Shown here: one piece after another, positions 47,648 to 56,939 of the stretch
Layout of the letters: each line of letters opens with the position of its first letter
How positions within the stretch are numbered: position 1 is the stretch's first letter
Assembly: GCA_964432565.1 (NCBI GenBank)
Contig: CAYSOA010000008.1
Coordinates: 16,422 to 80,421 of the forward strand
DNA from: CAIOHW01 sp964432565
GTDB taxonomy: Bacteria; Bdellovibrionota; UBA1018
Length of the DNA stretch: 64,000 bases
Direction: 5' to 3'
The notes under the pieces: model-generated
Told to the model about the DNA's origin: nothing
The model's database searches: none
What the model saw: the letters and a program-made list of their open reading frames with translations, nothing else
Made by a program: the position numbers and the translations under genes

Positions 47648-49048
47648 TCAATCCAGCCCAAGGTCGCGGCGAATGACGTCCGTGATTCCGGCGCGGCAGA
47701 CGGCGCAGAATTGACCGCCATTTTTCATGATGCAGGAATGGCCCGGCTTGTGTGACGGCGCGATGCTGGACGACTGGGCGTAGCCGCCACGATAGGCGCC
47801 ATAGACCGGCGGATTGGCGCGCCAGAAGTGATCACCGGTCGGAACGGGCGTGTTCGTTGAGACGAATGGTTTCCACTTCAGCGTGGCGGCGTCGGGCTGG
47901 AAGGTGATGTTCGGAGACCAGGGTTCGGGAATCAGGGGGGCGAACTCCAGCTCGGTGCGGCCGCCGGATTCGTATTCCTCGTTGAGCCCGAAAAAGTGTC
48001 CAAACTCATGAAGCAGCAGGTAGGAGAAATGCTGCGAATGCGCCGGGATGGCCGTCAACTCCTTGAAGTTTCCCACGCCCCAGTAATCCGATCGGTCGAC
48101 CAGCACGAAGGCATAATCATAAGCGACCTGGCCGATGGCGCCACGAAAGCGAGATTCCCGTGTCGGATACAGAACATGGTACCAGCGCTCGAACGGGTTC
48201 CAGTACGGGTAGTACAGTCCCAGAAAAGAGTCCCGCTCGCGAACCGGCAATCCGAGGTCTCGAGCCGCTCCGAGCGCCTCACGACTGGTGCCGAAGACCG
48301 CTCGAACGTCCAAGTGTTCCTGCATCGGAAAGCGCGAGCGCTCCAGCGTGGCGACGACCTCGCGCGCACTTTTGAGAAATCGGGCCTTCTGCGAAGCTCG
48401 GGTGTAGCCCTCTGAAAAGATCGCGAGCACCAGTGCTGGCTCGACCTGCGCCGGTCGAAGCAAGGTGACGTCGAGGTCGGAGCGTAGTGAAAGGCGCTTG
48501 AAGTCCTGCGGCAGGAGCCGAGTGAGTAGGACCTGCTGGCGCTCGCCGGTCACGGGCGCCTCGGCCTCGAGTTGAAGCAGGACTTCGGTTTTCGGCACCG
48601 CGAAGCGAAAGCTCAATGCCCGGGTCAGCTTTCGAAACTCCTTTCCCGTGCCGATGCTGTCCCGGTCCAGCACCCGGCGGGTCGCGGGATCGAGAAGGGT
48701 GGCGTGATAGCTTCCGAATCGATGGTCGCCGACCTTTCGCATGCGGTTCAACAGGGCGCTCGTTCCGGATGGCTCGAGGACGAGTTCGCTCAGCCGATAG
48801 GTTTCGTCTGGTTGCCAGTCGATCTGTATGCGCAGCACCTCGCGGCCGCGCGCCTGATCAAGAGGGGTCGGTTGATTCGAGGTTGCCACTGCACCAGGGG
48901 CAAGGCGAATGGAAGAAAGCTCGCGAGGATGAGGGTAGGGCGTGGCCCGGGCGGATTGAAGGAAGAAGGTCGTCGACCCGATGATGGAGGCGGCGACAGC
49001 GGTGCGTGAGAGAGCAAGCGGCAGAGCAAGCGGCAGAGGCGTTCTCAT
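47648..49048 (-). CDS. secreted M64-family (IgA-peptidase-like) metallopeptidase
   Basis: 466 residues with a long signal region (to FFLQSARATPYP). N-terminal beta-rich domain, then the M64 catalytic part beginning VLAIFSEGYT and the zinc site LLLHEFGHFFGLNEEYE (HEXXHxxGxxxE). C-terminal CIMKNGGQFCAVC supplies a Cys pair typical of the family. Secreted protease; host- or prey-protein digestion is possible but not shown. Confidence 0.85.
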   Translation of the reverse strand: MRTPLPLALPLALSRTAVAASIIGSTTFFLQSARATPYPHPRELSSIRLAPGAVATSNQPTPLDQARGREVLRIQIDWQPDETYRLSELVLEPSGTSALLNRMRKVGDHRFGSYHATLLDPATRRVLDRDSIGTGKEFRKLTRALSFRFAVPKTEVLLQLEAEAPVTGERQQVLLTRLLPQDFKRLSLRSDLDVTLLRPAQVEPALVLAIFSEGYTRASQKARFLKSAREVVATLERSRFPMQEHLDVRAVFGTSREALGAARDLGLPVRERDSFLGLYYPYWNPFERWYHVLYPTRESRFRGAIGQVAYDYAFVLVDRSDYWGVGNFKELTAIPAHSQHFSYLLLHEFGHFFGLNEEYESGGRTELEFAPLIPEPWSPNITFQPDAATLKWKPFVSTNTPVPTGDHFWRANPPVYGAYRGGYAQSSSIAPSHKPGHSCIMKNGGQFCAVCRAGITDVIRRDLGLD

Positions 49049-49141
49049 GGAATCATTTGATGCGCAGAGGCGGAACTTTCAAGTTCATTCGGACTGCCGC
49101 CAGACTGGTTTCGCGGACCGCTGCTTGCACGTCGTCAGAGC

Positions 49142-49663
49142 ATGGAAAAATCTCTCAAGCGCTTTCCCAAGGAACGGCATCCCGAGCGACGAAACCCTGG
49201 AGATCCGGAGCCGGAATTTGGCCTTCCCGGTTCGATCGAGCAGCAGCTCGACATGTGTGAGGAGGGTAGCCTGCGCGGAGACGAGGTGCTTCATCATCAT
49301 GGCGTCGAGCAGCCTGGCGAGGAGCTCGCTCGCGAGGGCGAGCTGCTGGGGGTGGACGAGCTGATGGCAAGAAATCCGTATGAGCTCGACATGGCCGAAG
49401 AGTCTCGTGAGGGTTCCGAGATGTCGGGGGACGAGCACTCTCGAGGCCTTCAGGGGGGCGACAGCGAGCTGCGCTGGCAGCCCCATCTGTCGAGCGGGCT
49501 GCCTGGTGAGCAGAGTCGACATGAGCAATTCTTCGAGGCTCATGCGCTGGATCTGGAGTTTGCCGATCTCACCCCGGAGGACGCCGAACCTCAGCCGCGG
49601 GCAAGGCGTCAGGCGGCAGGAGCCCCGCCTCCGAGGGTGAAGCTTCCGCGCCGCGCTTCTTAG
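49142..49663 (+). CDS. acidic low-complexity protein, uncertain strand
   Basis: A 173-residue frame, Glu/Gly-rich in the middle (EELAREGELLGVDELM, MAEESREGSEMSGDEH) and basic at the end (VKLPRRAS). No domain recognised. On the opposite strand a 152-residue Leu-rich frame covers nearly the same bases (49085-49543) in codon-aligned antisense; composition cannot separate the two with certainty. I prefer the plus strand because the product is hydrophilic and frame use resembles neighbours, but confidence is low. Confidence 0.4.
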   Translation: MEKSLKRFPKERHPERRNPGDPEPEFGLPGSIEQQLDMCEEGSLRGDEVLHHHGVEQPGEELAREGELLGVDELMARNPYELDMAEESREGSEMSGDEHSRGLQGGDSELRWQPHLSSGLPGEQSRHEQFFEAHALDLEFADLTPEDAEPQPRARRQAAGAPPPRVKLPRRAS

Positions 49664-49690
49664 TGTTTTCAGGTCAGCGTCGTCGGGGCC

Positions 49691-50164
49691 TCAGGACGAG
49701 CGCCTTTGTCGCTTGGCCCGCGCCCGCTCGGCCCCTCGTGTGGGGGCGCGGCGCCACGAATCATCGCTCGCACTGGCCAGACGCCGCGATTCCTGGTCCA
49801 GTCCCCGCAGGCCGACCCCCCGCTCAGACAGCTCGCGTCCCCGTCTGCGATCCACTTGTCGTCTGAGTTGGTGTCGTGCGGCGTTGAAGGCATCGCGAAG
49901 GGCGATCTGAAGGCTGGGGTGAGAGAGTCCCGGAGAAAGTGCATGAGTCGTCACCACGCGACCCCTCGGAAGCGTGAGCGAGACCCGAACGTTCACTCGG
50001 TTTCCGACCTGATGCCGGTGGTGGGGATAGCCTGCCGTGACGGTGCAGCGAATGATGCGACCGTACGTACGCTGCAGTCGAAGGACGCGCTGATACACCG
50101 AAGTGCGAAGCGCCAGCGTGAGCGGAAAATTTCGAAACACGATCTGCGTATCCAGAAGGTCCAT
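49691..50164 (-). CDS. HPF/RaiA-family ribosome-associated protein with Arg-rich tail
   Basis: 157 residues from ATG 50164. The N-terminal 110 residues match the sigma-54-modulation/HPF fold: TQIVFRNFPLTLALRTSVYQ, RIIRCTVTAG and ALRDAFNAARHQLRRQVDRR. The rest is an Arg/Ser-rich basic tail (RRAPTRGAERARAKRQRRSS) instead of the long-HPF dimerisation domain. Likely binds ribosomes in slow growth or acts as a cold-shock-type factor. Confidence 0.75.
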   Translation of the reverse strand: MDLLDTQIVFRNFPLTLALRTSVYQRVLRLQRTYGRIIRCTVTAGYPHHRHQVGNRVNVRVSLTLPRGRVVTTHALSPGLSHPSLQIALRDAFNAARHQLRRQVDRRRGRELSERGVGLRGLDQESRRLASASDDSWRRAPTRGAERARAKRQRRSS

Positions 50165-50317
50165 CGCTGATTTCGTATTCAAGCCTCTGGCCAAATGGCC
50201 GGGCCTCCTGTGTCCCGCCAGACCTGTTTCGTGGGGCGACAAAAACCGTCTTTTTTTCGAAAGGCTTCTCAAATGCTGCAGAGCGGCTATACTTGGTTTT
50301 TGGGGGACACACGCGTG

Positions 50318-52642
50318 ATGGCTTCACTCAGCCGGTTTCAGGGGAAAGTGTCAGGACGTGGGGCTTTGTTTTTCGCAGCGGTGCTTCTGACCCTAGTGGT
50401 GGTGCTTCCGCGAGCGTCTCTCGCCGAGGAGGCAGCACCCGCATTCACTGTTCCTCCCGTACCTTCCTTCACGCCCAATCAAATCTCCAACCTCTCGTCG
50501 GTGCTTTCGCAGTGTTCGGGGCAGAGCTTTGCCACCTCAGTGCGTGGTCTCGCCGCCTGCGCCCTGGCCGGTGACGATGTGGACGTCGAGCTGGAGCTGT
50601 CCTGCGACTTCATGGGACCGGGCTTTGTGATCGCCCAGTCGGCCAAGATCACGCAGGCCGTGACCGGACAGCAGTGCAAGAAGGCGCGAATCGCCGAAGC
50701 CCGGGGCAAGCTCGATTGCCTGCAGCGAGGGGCCTCATTGATGGAGTCGATGATCGGCCAGCAGCGCCAGCGCTTTGAACAGGAGATTCAGGCAGCCCAG
50801 AGTGCCCTGCGCCAGCTCGATCAGATCAAGAAGGGGTTCGAAGAGCAGAACAAAACCATCGGCGAGCGACTCAACGGCAATTCGGATTCAGGAGCCAAGG
50901 GCCTGATTCAGGCAACCGAAGAGATGCAGGCCGCGCTCGATCAGATGCAGGGGCCGCAGGGGGTCATCGAACTTTTCAAGCAGAAGAACCGCGAGATCGA
51001 CGATCGGCGCAAGTTTCTGCTGGAGCAGGTGCAGGCACGCACTCTTGAGCTCACGACGAGCTGCATTGCCGAAGGGGGGACCCAGGGAAAACGCTATCAG
51101 TGTGAACCCAATGGCCCGGATGTCGATTACTTCACGTACCTGGGGTGTCTCTACAGGGCGAGCTTCTATCTGGGAGAAGGCGGGCGCATCGAGCGCAATG
51201 CGGTCGCCGACAAGAAGGCGGCTGCCGGGGTTCAGTCGCTGGGAGGAGCGCTTCAAAGGCTGCTCGCTTCGGTGCCTCGTTCGATTGGCGCGCCCCCGTC
51301 CTCGCCGCAGCGGCTCGACCAGCTGACAAGCAATACCAGTCAGCTCTGGTTTGGCTTTGATGACTTCAAAGACGAAATTCGCAGACGATTGTCGGGCTTC
51401 GAAAATAAGAATTTCCGGGTGGCCGATCGCGTTCTCAGGAAGGCGGAGGGCTGCTTTAATACGGCCAAGGTGCAGGTTTCGAGAGAACGACGGGGAGCCT
51501 CGAGTGGCGGAAGTCGGCTCGTGGATCTGCAATTGGAGATCAAGAGATCGGAGGAGGAGCAGAGCGCCAATGCCAAGAAATTCTTCTTCGAGGCCAATCG
51601 CAGCTATGTCGATGCCGTCAAGCCGCTGCTGGGACGAAACGTGCCGCTTCAGCTCGATCAGTGCACGACCGCCAAACCTCGCATTCAGGGCGAGTGCATG
51701 AACCAGGTGCAGTCGAGCTTCGAGGATCTTTATCTTGGAAAGAGCGACCTCACGAAGCTGAACATGGTCGTGCCCGGTAATGGTGCCGTGAGGGATCTCG
51801 TCATTCAATGCGCGGGGCTCAAGGGCTGTACGGCCGATCTTCAGGCACAGCACGATTACCTGAAGAGCACGATTACCCAGGTGGATCAGGCCAAGACGAA
51901 GTACGCCAACGAGGCCAATCAGAAGATCGATGCGATGCGAACCTCGCTGGCGCGGGCGATGGCCTTTCCAAACCAGCTGGTCATCCAGCAGCAGGACGAG
52001 CTCAATCGCTTTTTGTCCGAGCTGGGCGTGGGTTCTTCGGTGGAACTTGAGGATGTTGAGGGTCGAGCCTTTGAAAAGGACGACGACGAAGCGCTGAGCG
52101 GACTGTACAAGAATCCCGAGGGCGAGGACTTTCTGGCGGCAATCGGTGCCGGTTCGACGCCGCCGCTCAAGAAAGTGGGCAAGGACTCGTTCAAGGACGC
52201 CTATCAGGGAATGGCGGATGCCGAAAAAGAGGCAAACGAGAAGATCGCCAAACTCAACAGCCTGAAGTCCAAGATGCTCGCGGCGTCGGCAAAGTGCGCG
52301 GCCGAGGCGATGGAGAAGGCGTTGGGCGGAATCGAGCGGGATCTTGACCGGCTTGAAGATTGTCGACACGTCAGCGGCTGGTGCGATGATGATGGAGATG
52401 CCCTTCAGGATCTGCTGTCCAGCCTGGAAGACATCAGTGGGAGTGGCGCCGAGGGTGCCATTGCCATGCTGAATAACGGGATCGAAGCCTGTACAAGTTC
52501 TAAATTGAAGGGCGGCGAAAATATAAACCAACAACAAGCTTGCGAAACCCAGTACGAGCGCACCATTCGTCATGTGAAGCGCAAGGTGGGCTCGCTGGAA
52601 CGAGGCGGAGGTGGTGCGGCCACTTCAGCGATGGGCTTCTAA
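50318..52642 (+). CDS. large secreted coiled-coil protein, unknown
   Basis: 775 residues from ATG 50318, with signal peptide (ALFFAAVLLTLVVVLPRASLA). Long helical and coiled-coil stretches (EQEIQAAQSALRQLDQIKK, AEKEANEKIAKLNSLKSKM), scattered Cys (about a dozen) and a C-terminal Gly-rich tail. A short Asp-rich segment (SGWCDDDGDALQD) could bind calcium. No domain recognised. Secreted or periplasmic structural role is likely. Confidence 0.7.
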   Translation: MASLSRFQGKVSGRGALFFAAVLLTLVVVLPRASLAEEAAPAFTVPPVPSFTPNQISNLSSVLSQCSGQSFATSVRGLAACALAGDDVDVELELSCDFMGPGFVIAQSAKITQAVTGQQCKKARIAEARGKLDCLQRGASLMESMIGQQRQRFEQEIQAAQSALRQLDQIKKGFEEQNKTIGERLNGNSDSGAKGLIQATEEMQAALDQMQGPQGVIELFKQKNREIDDRRKFLLEQVQARTLELTTSCIAEGGTQGKRYQCEPNGPDVDYFTYLGCLYRASFYLGEGGRIERNAVADKKAAAGVQSLGGALQRLLASVPRSIGAPPSSPQRLDQLTSNTSQLWFGFDDFKDEIRRRLSGFENKNFRVADRVLRKAEGCFNTAKVQVSRERRGASSGGSRLVDLQLEIKRSEEEQSANAKKFFFEANRSYVDAVKPLLGRNVPLQLDQCTTAKPRIQGECMNQVQSSFEDLYLGKSDLTKLNMVVPGNGAVRDLVIQCAGLKGCTADLQAQHDYLKSTITQVDQAKTKYANEANQKIDAMRTSLARAMAFPNQLVIQQQDELNRFLSELGVGSSVELEDVEGRAFEKDDDEALSGLYKNPEGEDFLAAIGAGSTPPLKKVGKDSFKDAYQGMADAEKEANEKIAKLNSLKSKMLAASAKCAAEAMEKALGGIERDLDRLEDCRHVSGWCDDDGDALQDLLSSLEDISGSGAEGAIAMLNNGIEACTSSKLKGGENINQQQACETQYERTIRHVKRKVGSLERGGGGAATSAMGF

Positions 52643-52679
52643 ATTGGTGGGGTTTGAAGGGTCGTGCTAGATTCGGGGC

Positions 52680-53519
52680 ATGATGCCTCCTGTTTCAATG
52701 CCTCGAGTGCGCTTCACCAAGATGCATGGCCTTGGCAATGACTTTGTCGTGCTCGATGAGTTTGCCGGTTTTTCAGACGAGCCTGTTTTTATTGATTCGA
52801 AGGTGGCGGCGGCGCTGGCGCATCGTCAGTTCGGCATCGGCTGCGACCAGCTCCTGCTCATCGGACCTTCGCGACATCCCGAGGCGCAGGCGCGCATGGA
52901 GATTTGGAATCCTGACGGCTCTCGCGCCGAAATGTGCGGCAATGGAATCCGTGCGGTCGCTCTCTATCTGCACGATCATGGGCCCGACTCGCTCAAGGGC
53001 CGCTTGAGCTATGCGATGGAGACCGGGGCGGGAGTGCTGACTGTTTCGATTCAGGGGCGCCAGGTGCGGGTGAACATGGGGGCTCCGAAGTTTCTGGCAG
53101 GGCAGAGCGAGCGCCTCGAGACGAGTGGGGGTTCGTTTGAGTTCTGGGAAGTCAGCATGGGAAATCCCCATGCGGTGATCTTCGTCTCGAAAGCCGAGGA
53201 GGTTCTCCTGGAGAGCTGGGGGCCGGTGATTGAAACCCATCCTCGCTTCGAAAAGAGAACGAATGTGGAATTCGTCGAGGTGGTGTCCTCCTCGGAGATT
53301 CGGGTTCGAGTCTGGGAGCGGGGAGCAGGGCCGACGCTCGCCTGTGGCACCGGGGCCTGTGCCTCGGCGGTTGCCGCAGTGCTGTCGGGACAAACGGGCC
53401 GTAAGGTGGAGGCACACCTGCCTGGTGGAACTCTCGTTCTGGAGTGGGACGGCAAGCCTGCGAGCCCCGTGTGGATGACCGGACCTGCGGTCGAGGTGTT
53501 TCGAGGGCAGACGCTCTAG
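52680..53519 (+). CDS. dapF: diaminopimelate epimerase
   Basis: 279 residues. Interconverts LL- and meso-diaminopimelate for lysine and peptidoglycan synthesis. N-terminal FTKMHGLGNDFVVLDEF, active-site Cys in EMCGNGIRAVALYL and second Cys in LACGTGACASAVAA. Met at 52680, 52683 or 52698 could start translation; the first is used. Cytoplasmic, PLP-independent racemase. Confidence 0.96.
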   Translation: MMPPVSMPRVRFTKMHGLGNDFVVLDEFAGFSDEPVFIDSKVAAALAHRQFGIGCDQLLLIGPSRHPEAQARMEIWNPDGSRAEMCGNGIRAVALYLHDHGPDSLKGRLSYAMETGAGVLTVSIQGRQVRVNMGAPKFLAGQSERLETSGGSFEFWEVSMGNPHAVIFVSKAEEVLLESWGPVIETHPRFEKRTNVEFVEVVSSSEIRVRVWERGAGPTLACGTGACASAVAAVLSGQTGRKVEAHLPGGTLVLEWDGKPASPVWMTGPAVEVFRGQTL

Positions 53520-53550
53520 CGTCGGCTGAAGTCTCGCTGATCTGGCTGGC

Positions 53551-53772
53551 TCAGACGTCCATCTGGGTCAACGGATTGATGTAGAGGCGAAAGCTTTTGT
53601 CTCGCTGGCGGCGAATCGCGAAAAGGCCGTTTTCCTTTTCGGTGGCCAGTCGCTGGTAGAATTCGGGATCAAGCTCGGCCATCTCGGCGACGGTTTTGCC
53701 TTCATGTTTTCCGAAGTCGATGATGACTTGGTTTTCGTTGATCACTCCCGTTACCGGGCTTTGTTCGTTCAT
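53551..53772 (-). CDS. small DUF3820-like protein
   Basis: 73 residues from ATG 53772. FGKHEGKTVAEM resembles the FGK-xG-x-x-(L/V) motif of DUF3820-type small proteins (also found at the C terminus of exonuclease X). Function unknown. Convergent to dapF and divergent from the purL-like gene. Confidence 0.55.
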   Translation of the reverse strand: MNEQSPVTGVINENQVIIDFGKHEGKTVAEMAELDPEFYQRLATEKENGLFAIRRQRDKSFRLYINPLTQMDV

Positions 53773-53888
53773 GCGAGCAGCGGCACTCCTGAGAACAGCA
53801 TAATCCACAGCATTTGAGGCCGGCAAGAGGGCAAAAAAACCGGTCTTTCGGGTTTGATCGAGCCCGGGACATCAGGCAAGATTCCGCC

Positions 53889-56800
53889 ATGTTCGTTCGC
53901 ATTGAAGTGGCCACGCGCCCGGATTTTCCAGATCCTCCCGCCCAGATGCTGCTCAAGCGCATCCAGGCCCGCGACCCCGTGCTTCGAAAAAAGATCCGCT
54001 GGGCACGACTGCTGGATGTGTACTGGCTCGAGATTCCCCGGTCTCGCGAAGAGATCATTCCTGCCTGTCAGGAGATTTTTCAGGACCGTGCTACCCAGTG
54101 GCTTTTTACCGGAAACCTCATTCCGTCAGCCTCGGGCAAGCAGGGAGGAATTGAGGACCTGCTTGAGGCGTCGCCTACCCGTCCGGGAGTATTCTGGGGG
54201 CTCGAGCGTCGGCTGCGTCCGGGCGTGACTGACTCGACCGCTCAGGCCACGATCGAGGCCATGAGGTTGGTACTGGGTGACGCACTTCCGGGCGTCAAGG
54301 CCTCGACCGGCCAGCTTTTGGTGCTCGAAGGGCCGGAGATTCGCAATGAGGATCTTTCGAGCCTGGCCCGTAATCTCTGGTGCAACGCTGCGTTCGAAAC
54401 CTGGAGTTTTCTTCCTGAACACGAACTTTCTGGAAACGAACGCTTCTTTCAGGATCGCGTTCGCAGCGACGAGGCTGCTCGAGTCGCCCCGGTTCTTCGT
54501 GAGGCGCGTCCGACGTTGCAGTCGTTTGCGCGCCGAATCGGGTCGGCAAAAGTCGGTACCGAGGCTTCCCAGGCCGGTTCCCCTGTCGACGAAGTGATCG
54601 ACTGGGGAGTGCTGGACTCCTCGCAACGCGACGCTCGGCTCGATGAGTTGTCTCCGAAGCTGGGAAGAAAGCTGACGCTCGCTGAACTGCGCTTCCTTCT
54701 TGAAAGTTGGAATACACCCGAAGCGTTTCGCCAGCGGTCAGCGCGGGGGTTGCCGCGGCACCCGACTTTGGCCGAACTTCAGGTCATTGGGGCTGCGTGG
54801 GCGTCTGAGATTCGTCGTCCAGTGCATCGCGCTCGGTTCGTCGATACCGATTCCTCGGCATTACCGGCCGGGTCCGCGGGAGAGGCTTTGCCGCTCGAGG
54901 CGGGACTGCTCTCATCGACGGCCGGGGCCACCGTCCAGCAGAATCCCCAATCCTGGATTGTTTCGGGGGGAGATCATCGCCCCGGCGTGCTGGCGCTCGA
55001 CGAGTCGCTCTGGCTTTCAGTGACGCTTTCGGGAGCACCGTTAAAAGCGACTGGAACCGCAAGGGAGAATACCTTGCTTGGCCTTCAGGGCGGACAGCGA
55101 TCCCTGATGGGTAGTGAGTGGCCGTCGCTGCCACTGGCTCAGAGTTTCGTGCATGCACTTCCGTCCGGTGCGGGAGCGTCGCAGCGGCAGGAGCAGATGG
55201 AGTCGCTCGAGTACTCGACGACTCGAACCCAGATTCCCGTGCTCGCCGGTGCCGAGGCTGTCCTGACGGAAGGCTCCACCGTACCGTGGGTGGCATCGGC
55301 CGGACTGGGCGTGGTGGTGCGACGCATCCGGCAGTCTGTGCGCTCCGGTGACCGACTTCTGGTTCTGATCTCCGAGGCCGCCGCTTCGGAGTACCGCGAA
55401 GATCCGGTCTTTCAGCGAAGAAGCCTCGATGCCCTGGCTGAACTTCAGTCCTTGGGCCTTCTTTCGGCCATTCGTTGTGACGTTGGAACCTCGCTGGTTC
55501 CGGCTGCCCTCGAACTGGCGCAGGAGGTGGGCGGGCTTCAGGCTGAAGCCTCGGTTCTTCTGGATCGTCGCGAACCGTTTCTTCTCGTGGTTCCCCCGTC
55601 GAGCCTTGCCGAAGTTCATGCGCGGCTCGCCGTCTGGGGGCTAGAGGTTCTTCCGGTAGGCGAATTCAATGAGTCGGGGCGGATGCTTTTGACCCGACGC
55701 TCGGTTCCGGTCGCCGACTTTCCCGTCACCTGGCTTTGGAATGGTCCCCCCATTCCCCCCGTGGTGATGCAGTCTTCTCCCGTTCTGCCACCCGAGCCCC
55801 AGCGCCGGAGCTACCGCGCTCCAGAGCATCCTCCCTTCGAGAAGAGGGGGGATCGTATCCTGATGGATCTTCTGGGGTATCAGTCAATTCGTTCTCCCGA
55901 ACCCTATCTGCAGGCAGCGGATGTCGAGGCTCAGGGGCACGCCGATATCAAGCCCCTGAATGCCGGTGGGGTGGGGACTTCGAGCCTGCGCCACGGGCCG
56001 AATGACGGAGCCGTGATTCTCGTGGGTCATCAGTTGATCGGTCTTTCCGAATGGACTGCCAGTGAGGGCCATGAGGTCGGCCTTGGCGTAGGACTTTGCC
56101 AGCGAGAGGGAGTTCGTGAAGCGCGTTGGCAGGCTGAAATGGCGGTCGATGAAGCCGTTCGCAACTGGCTGGCCGTCGGAGGCGCGATGGGTGGCTCTGA
56201 GATGGTGGCTGGGCTGGCCATGCAGTGGTTCGGGCCTGCCGTCGAGCGCCACCCGGTGCCTGCAGCCGAGCTGCTGCAGAGTTTTGAGGGCGCTCGCGAC
56301 GCAGCCATGGAGTTGGGCCTGCCGATTCTGACTGCGAAGGTTCGGGATATCGATGGAGCCTCGAACGGAGTCTTCGTCTGCCACGCGCTCGGTCGGGTGG
56401 CTAGCCGGCGTCGTCCGCGAAGTGCCGAATTCAAGTTTGCTGGTGATGCGATTTATGTGCTCGGTCCGGAGCCGGGAACCCTGGCGGGATCTCGTTTTGC
56501 CGAGCTGTTCGGATGTGCTGACCCGGTTTCGGCCCGTCCCGATCCCGACTGGAACCTGGCCCGCAGGATTTTTGGATGGTTGGGGGGCGGTATGGGGAAG
56601 GAGCAGGGTCGAATTCGCTCGGTGCATGATGTGTCTGACGGAGGGCTGCTTCTGGCTGTCGCAGAATGCACATTTGCGCGAAATCTCGGTGCCGTGCTGC
56701 GGATGCCGGGAGAGGTCTTTCCGGAGGCGTGGGCCTTTGGTGAGGGGTTTCATCGTTTTGTGATCTCCTGCAGTGATGCGGACGGGGCGATCCTCGAAAA

Positions 56801-56939
56801 CGAGTGGGATTCGATGGGACTTCCGTATCAACGCATCGGTTCAGTGACCTCGGCGGATCGCCTGGATGTTCTTGGTGCCTGGAGTGTTCCCGTTTCTGAG
56901 CTCAGGCGGGCCTGGAGCCAGCCGGGAGGTTCACGATGA
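53889..56939 (+). CDS. PurS-PurL fusion (FGAM synthase large subunit-like), catalytic motifs eroded
   Basis: 1016 residues. Two PurS-like modules at the N terminus (RIEVATRPDFPDPPAQ near 4-19; RRLRPGVTDSTAQATIEAM near 107-125), then PurL domains recognised by spacing and by VHDVSDGGLLLAVAE near the end. The PurL hallmark WSEHCSHK is replaced by WASEIRRPVHR (304-314) and the KVETHNHP region by LSVTLSGAPLKATGT (376-390), so the catalytic His and metal/ATP residues appear lost. The frame is intact and long, so this is not a simple pseudogene. The last four bases overlap the purQ-like gene. The start ATG 53889 is the first inside the conserved PurS segment. Confidence 0.8.
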   Translation: MFVRIEVATRPDFPDPPAQMLLKRIQARDPVLRKKIRWARLLDVYWLEIPRSREEIIPACQEIFQDRATQWLFTGNLIPSASGKQGGIEDLLEASPTRPGVFWGLERRLRPGVTDSTAQATIEAMRLVLGDALPGVKASTGQLLVLEGPEIRNEDLSSLARNLWCNAAFETWSFLPEHELSGNERFFQDRVRSDEAARVAPVLREARPTLQSFARRIGSAKVGTEASQAGSPVDEVIDWGVLDSSQRDARLDELSPKLGRKLTLAELRFLLESWNTPEAFRQRSARGLPRHPTLAELQVIGAAWASEIRRPVHRARFVDTDSSALPAGSAGEALPLEAGLLSSTAGATVQQNPQSWIVSGGDHRPGVLALDESLWLSVTLSGAPLKATGTARENTLLGLQGGQRSLMGSEWPSLPLAQSFVHALPSGAGASQRQEQMESLEYSTTRTQIPVLAGAEAVLTEGSTVPWVASAGLGVVVRRIRQSVRSGDRLLVLISEAAASEYREDPVFQRRSLDALAELQSLGLLSAIRCDVGTSLVPAALELAQEVGGLQAEASVLLDRREPFLLVVPPSSLAEVHARLAVWGLEVLPVGEFNESGRMLLTRRSVPVADFPVTWLWNGPPIPPVVMQSSPVLPPEPQRRSYRAPEHPPFEKRGDRILMDLLGYQSIRSPEPYLQAADVEAQGHADIKPLNAGGVGTSSLRHGPNDGAVILVGHQLIGLSEWTASEGHEVGLGVGLCQREGVREARWQAEMAVDEAVRNWLAVGGAMGGSEMVAGLAMQWFGPAVERHPVPAAELLQSFEGARDAAMELGLPILTAKVRDIDGASNGVFVCHALGRVASRRRPRSAEFKFAGDAIYVLGPEPGTLAGSRFAELFGCADPVSARPDPDWNLARRIFGWLGGGMGKEQGRIRSVHDVSDGGLLLAVAECTFARNLGAVLRMPGEVFPEAWAFGEGFHRFVISCSDADGAILENEWDSMGLPYQRIGSVTSADRLDVLGAWSVPVSELRRAWSQPGGSR

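Noticed and set aside
50888..52573. 561-residue minus-strand frame antisense to the large secreted protein
   Set aside because: Long but Leu/Ile/Arg-rich shadow in codon register with the plus gene, which has a signal peptide.
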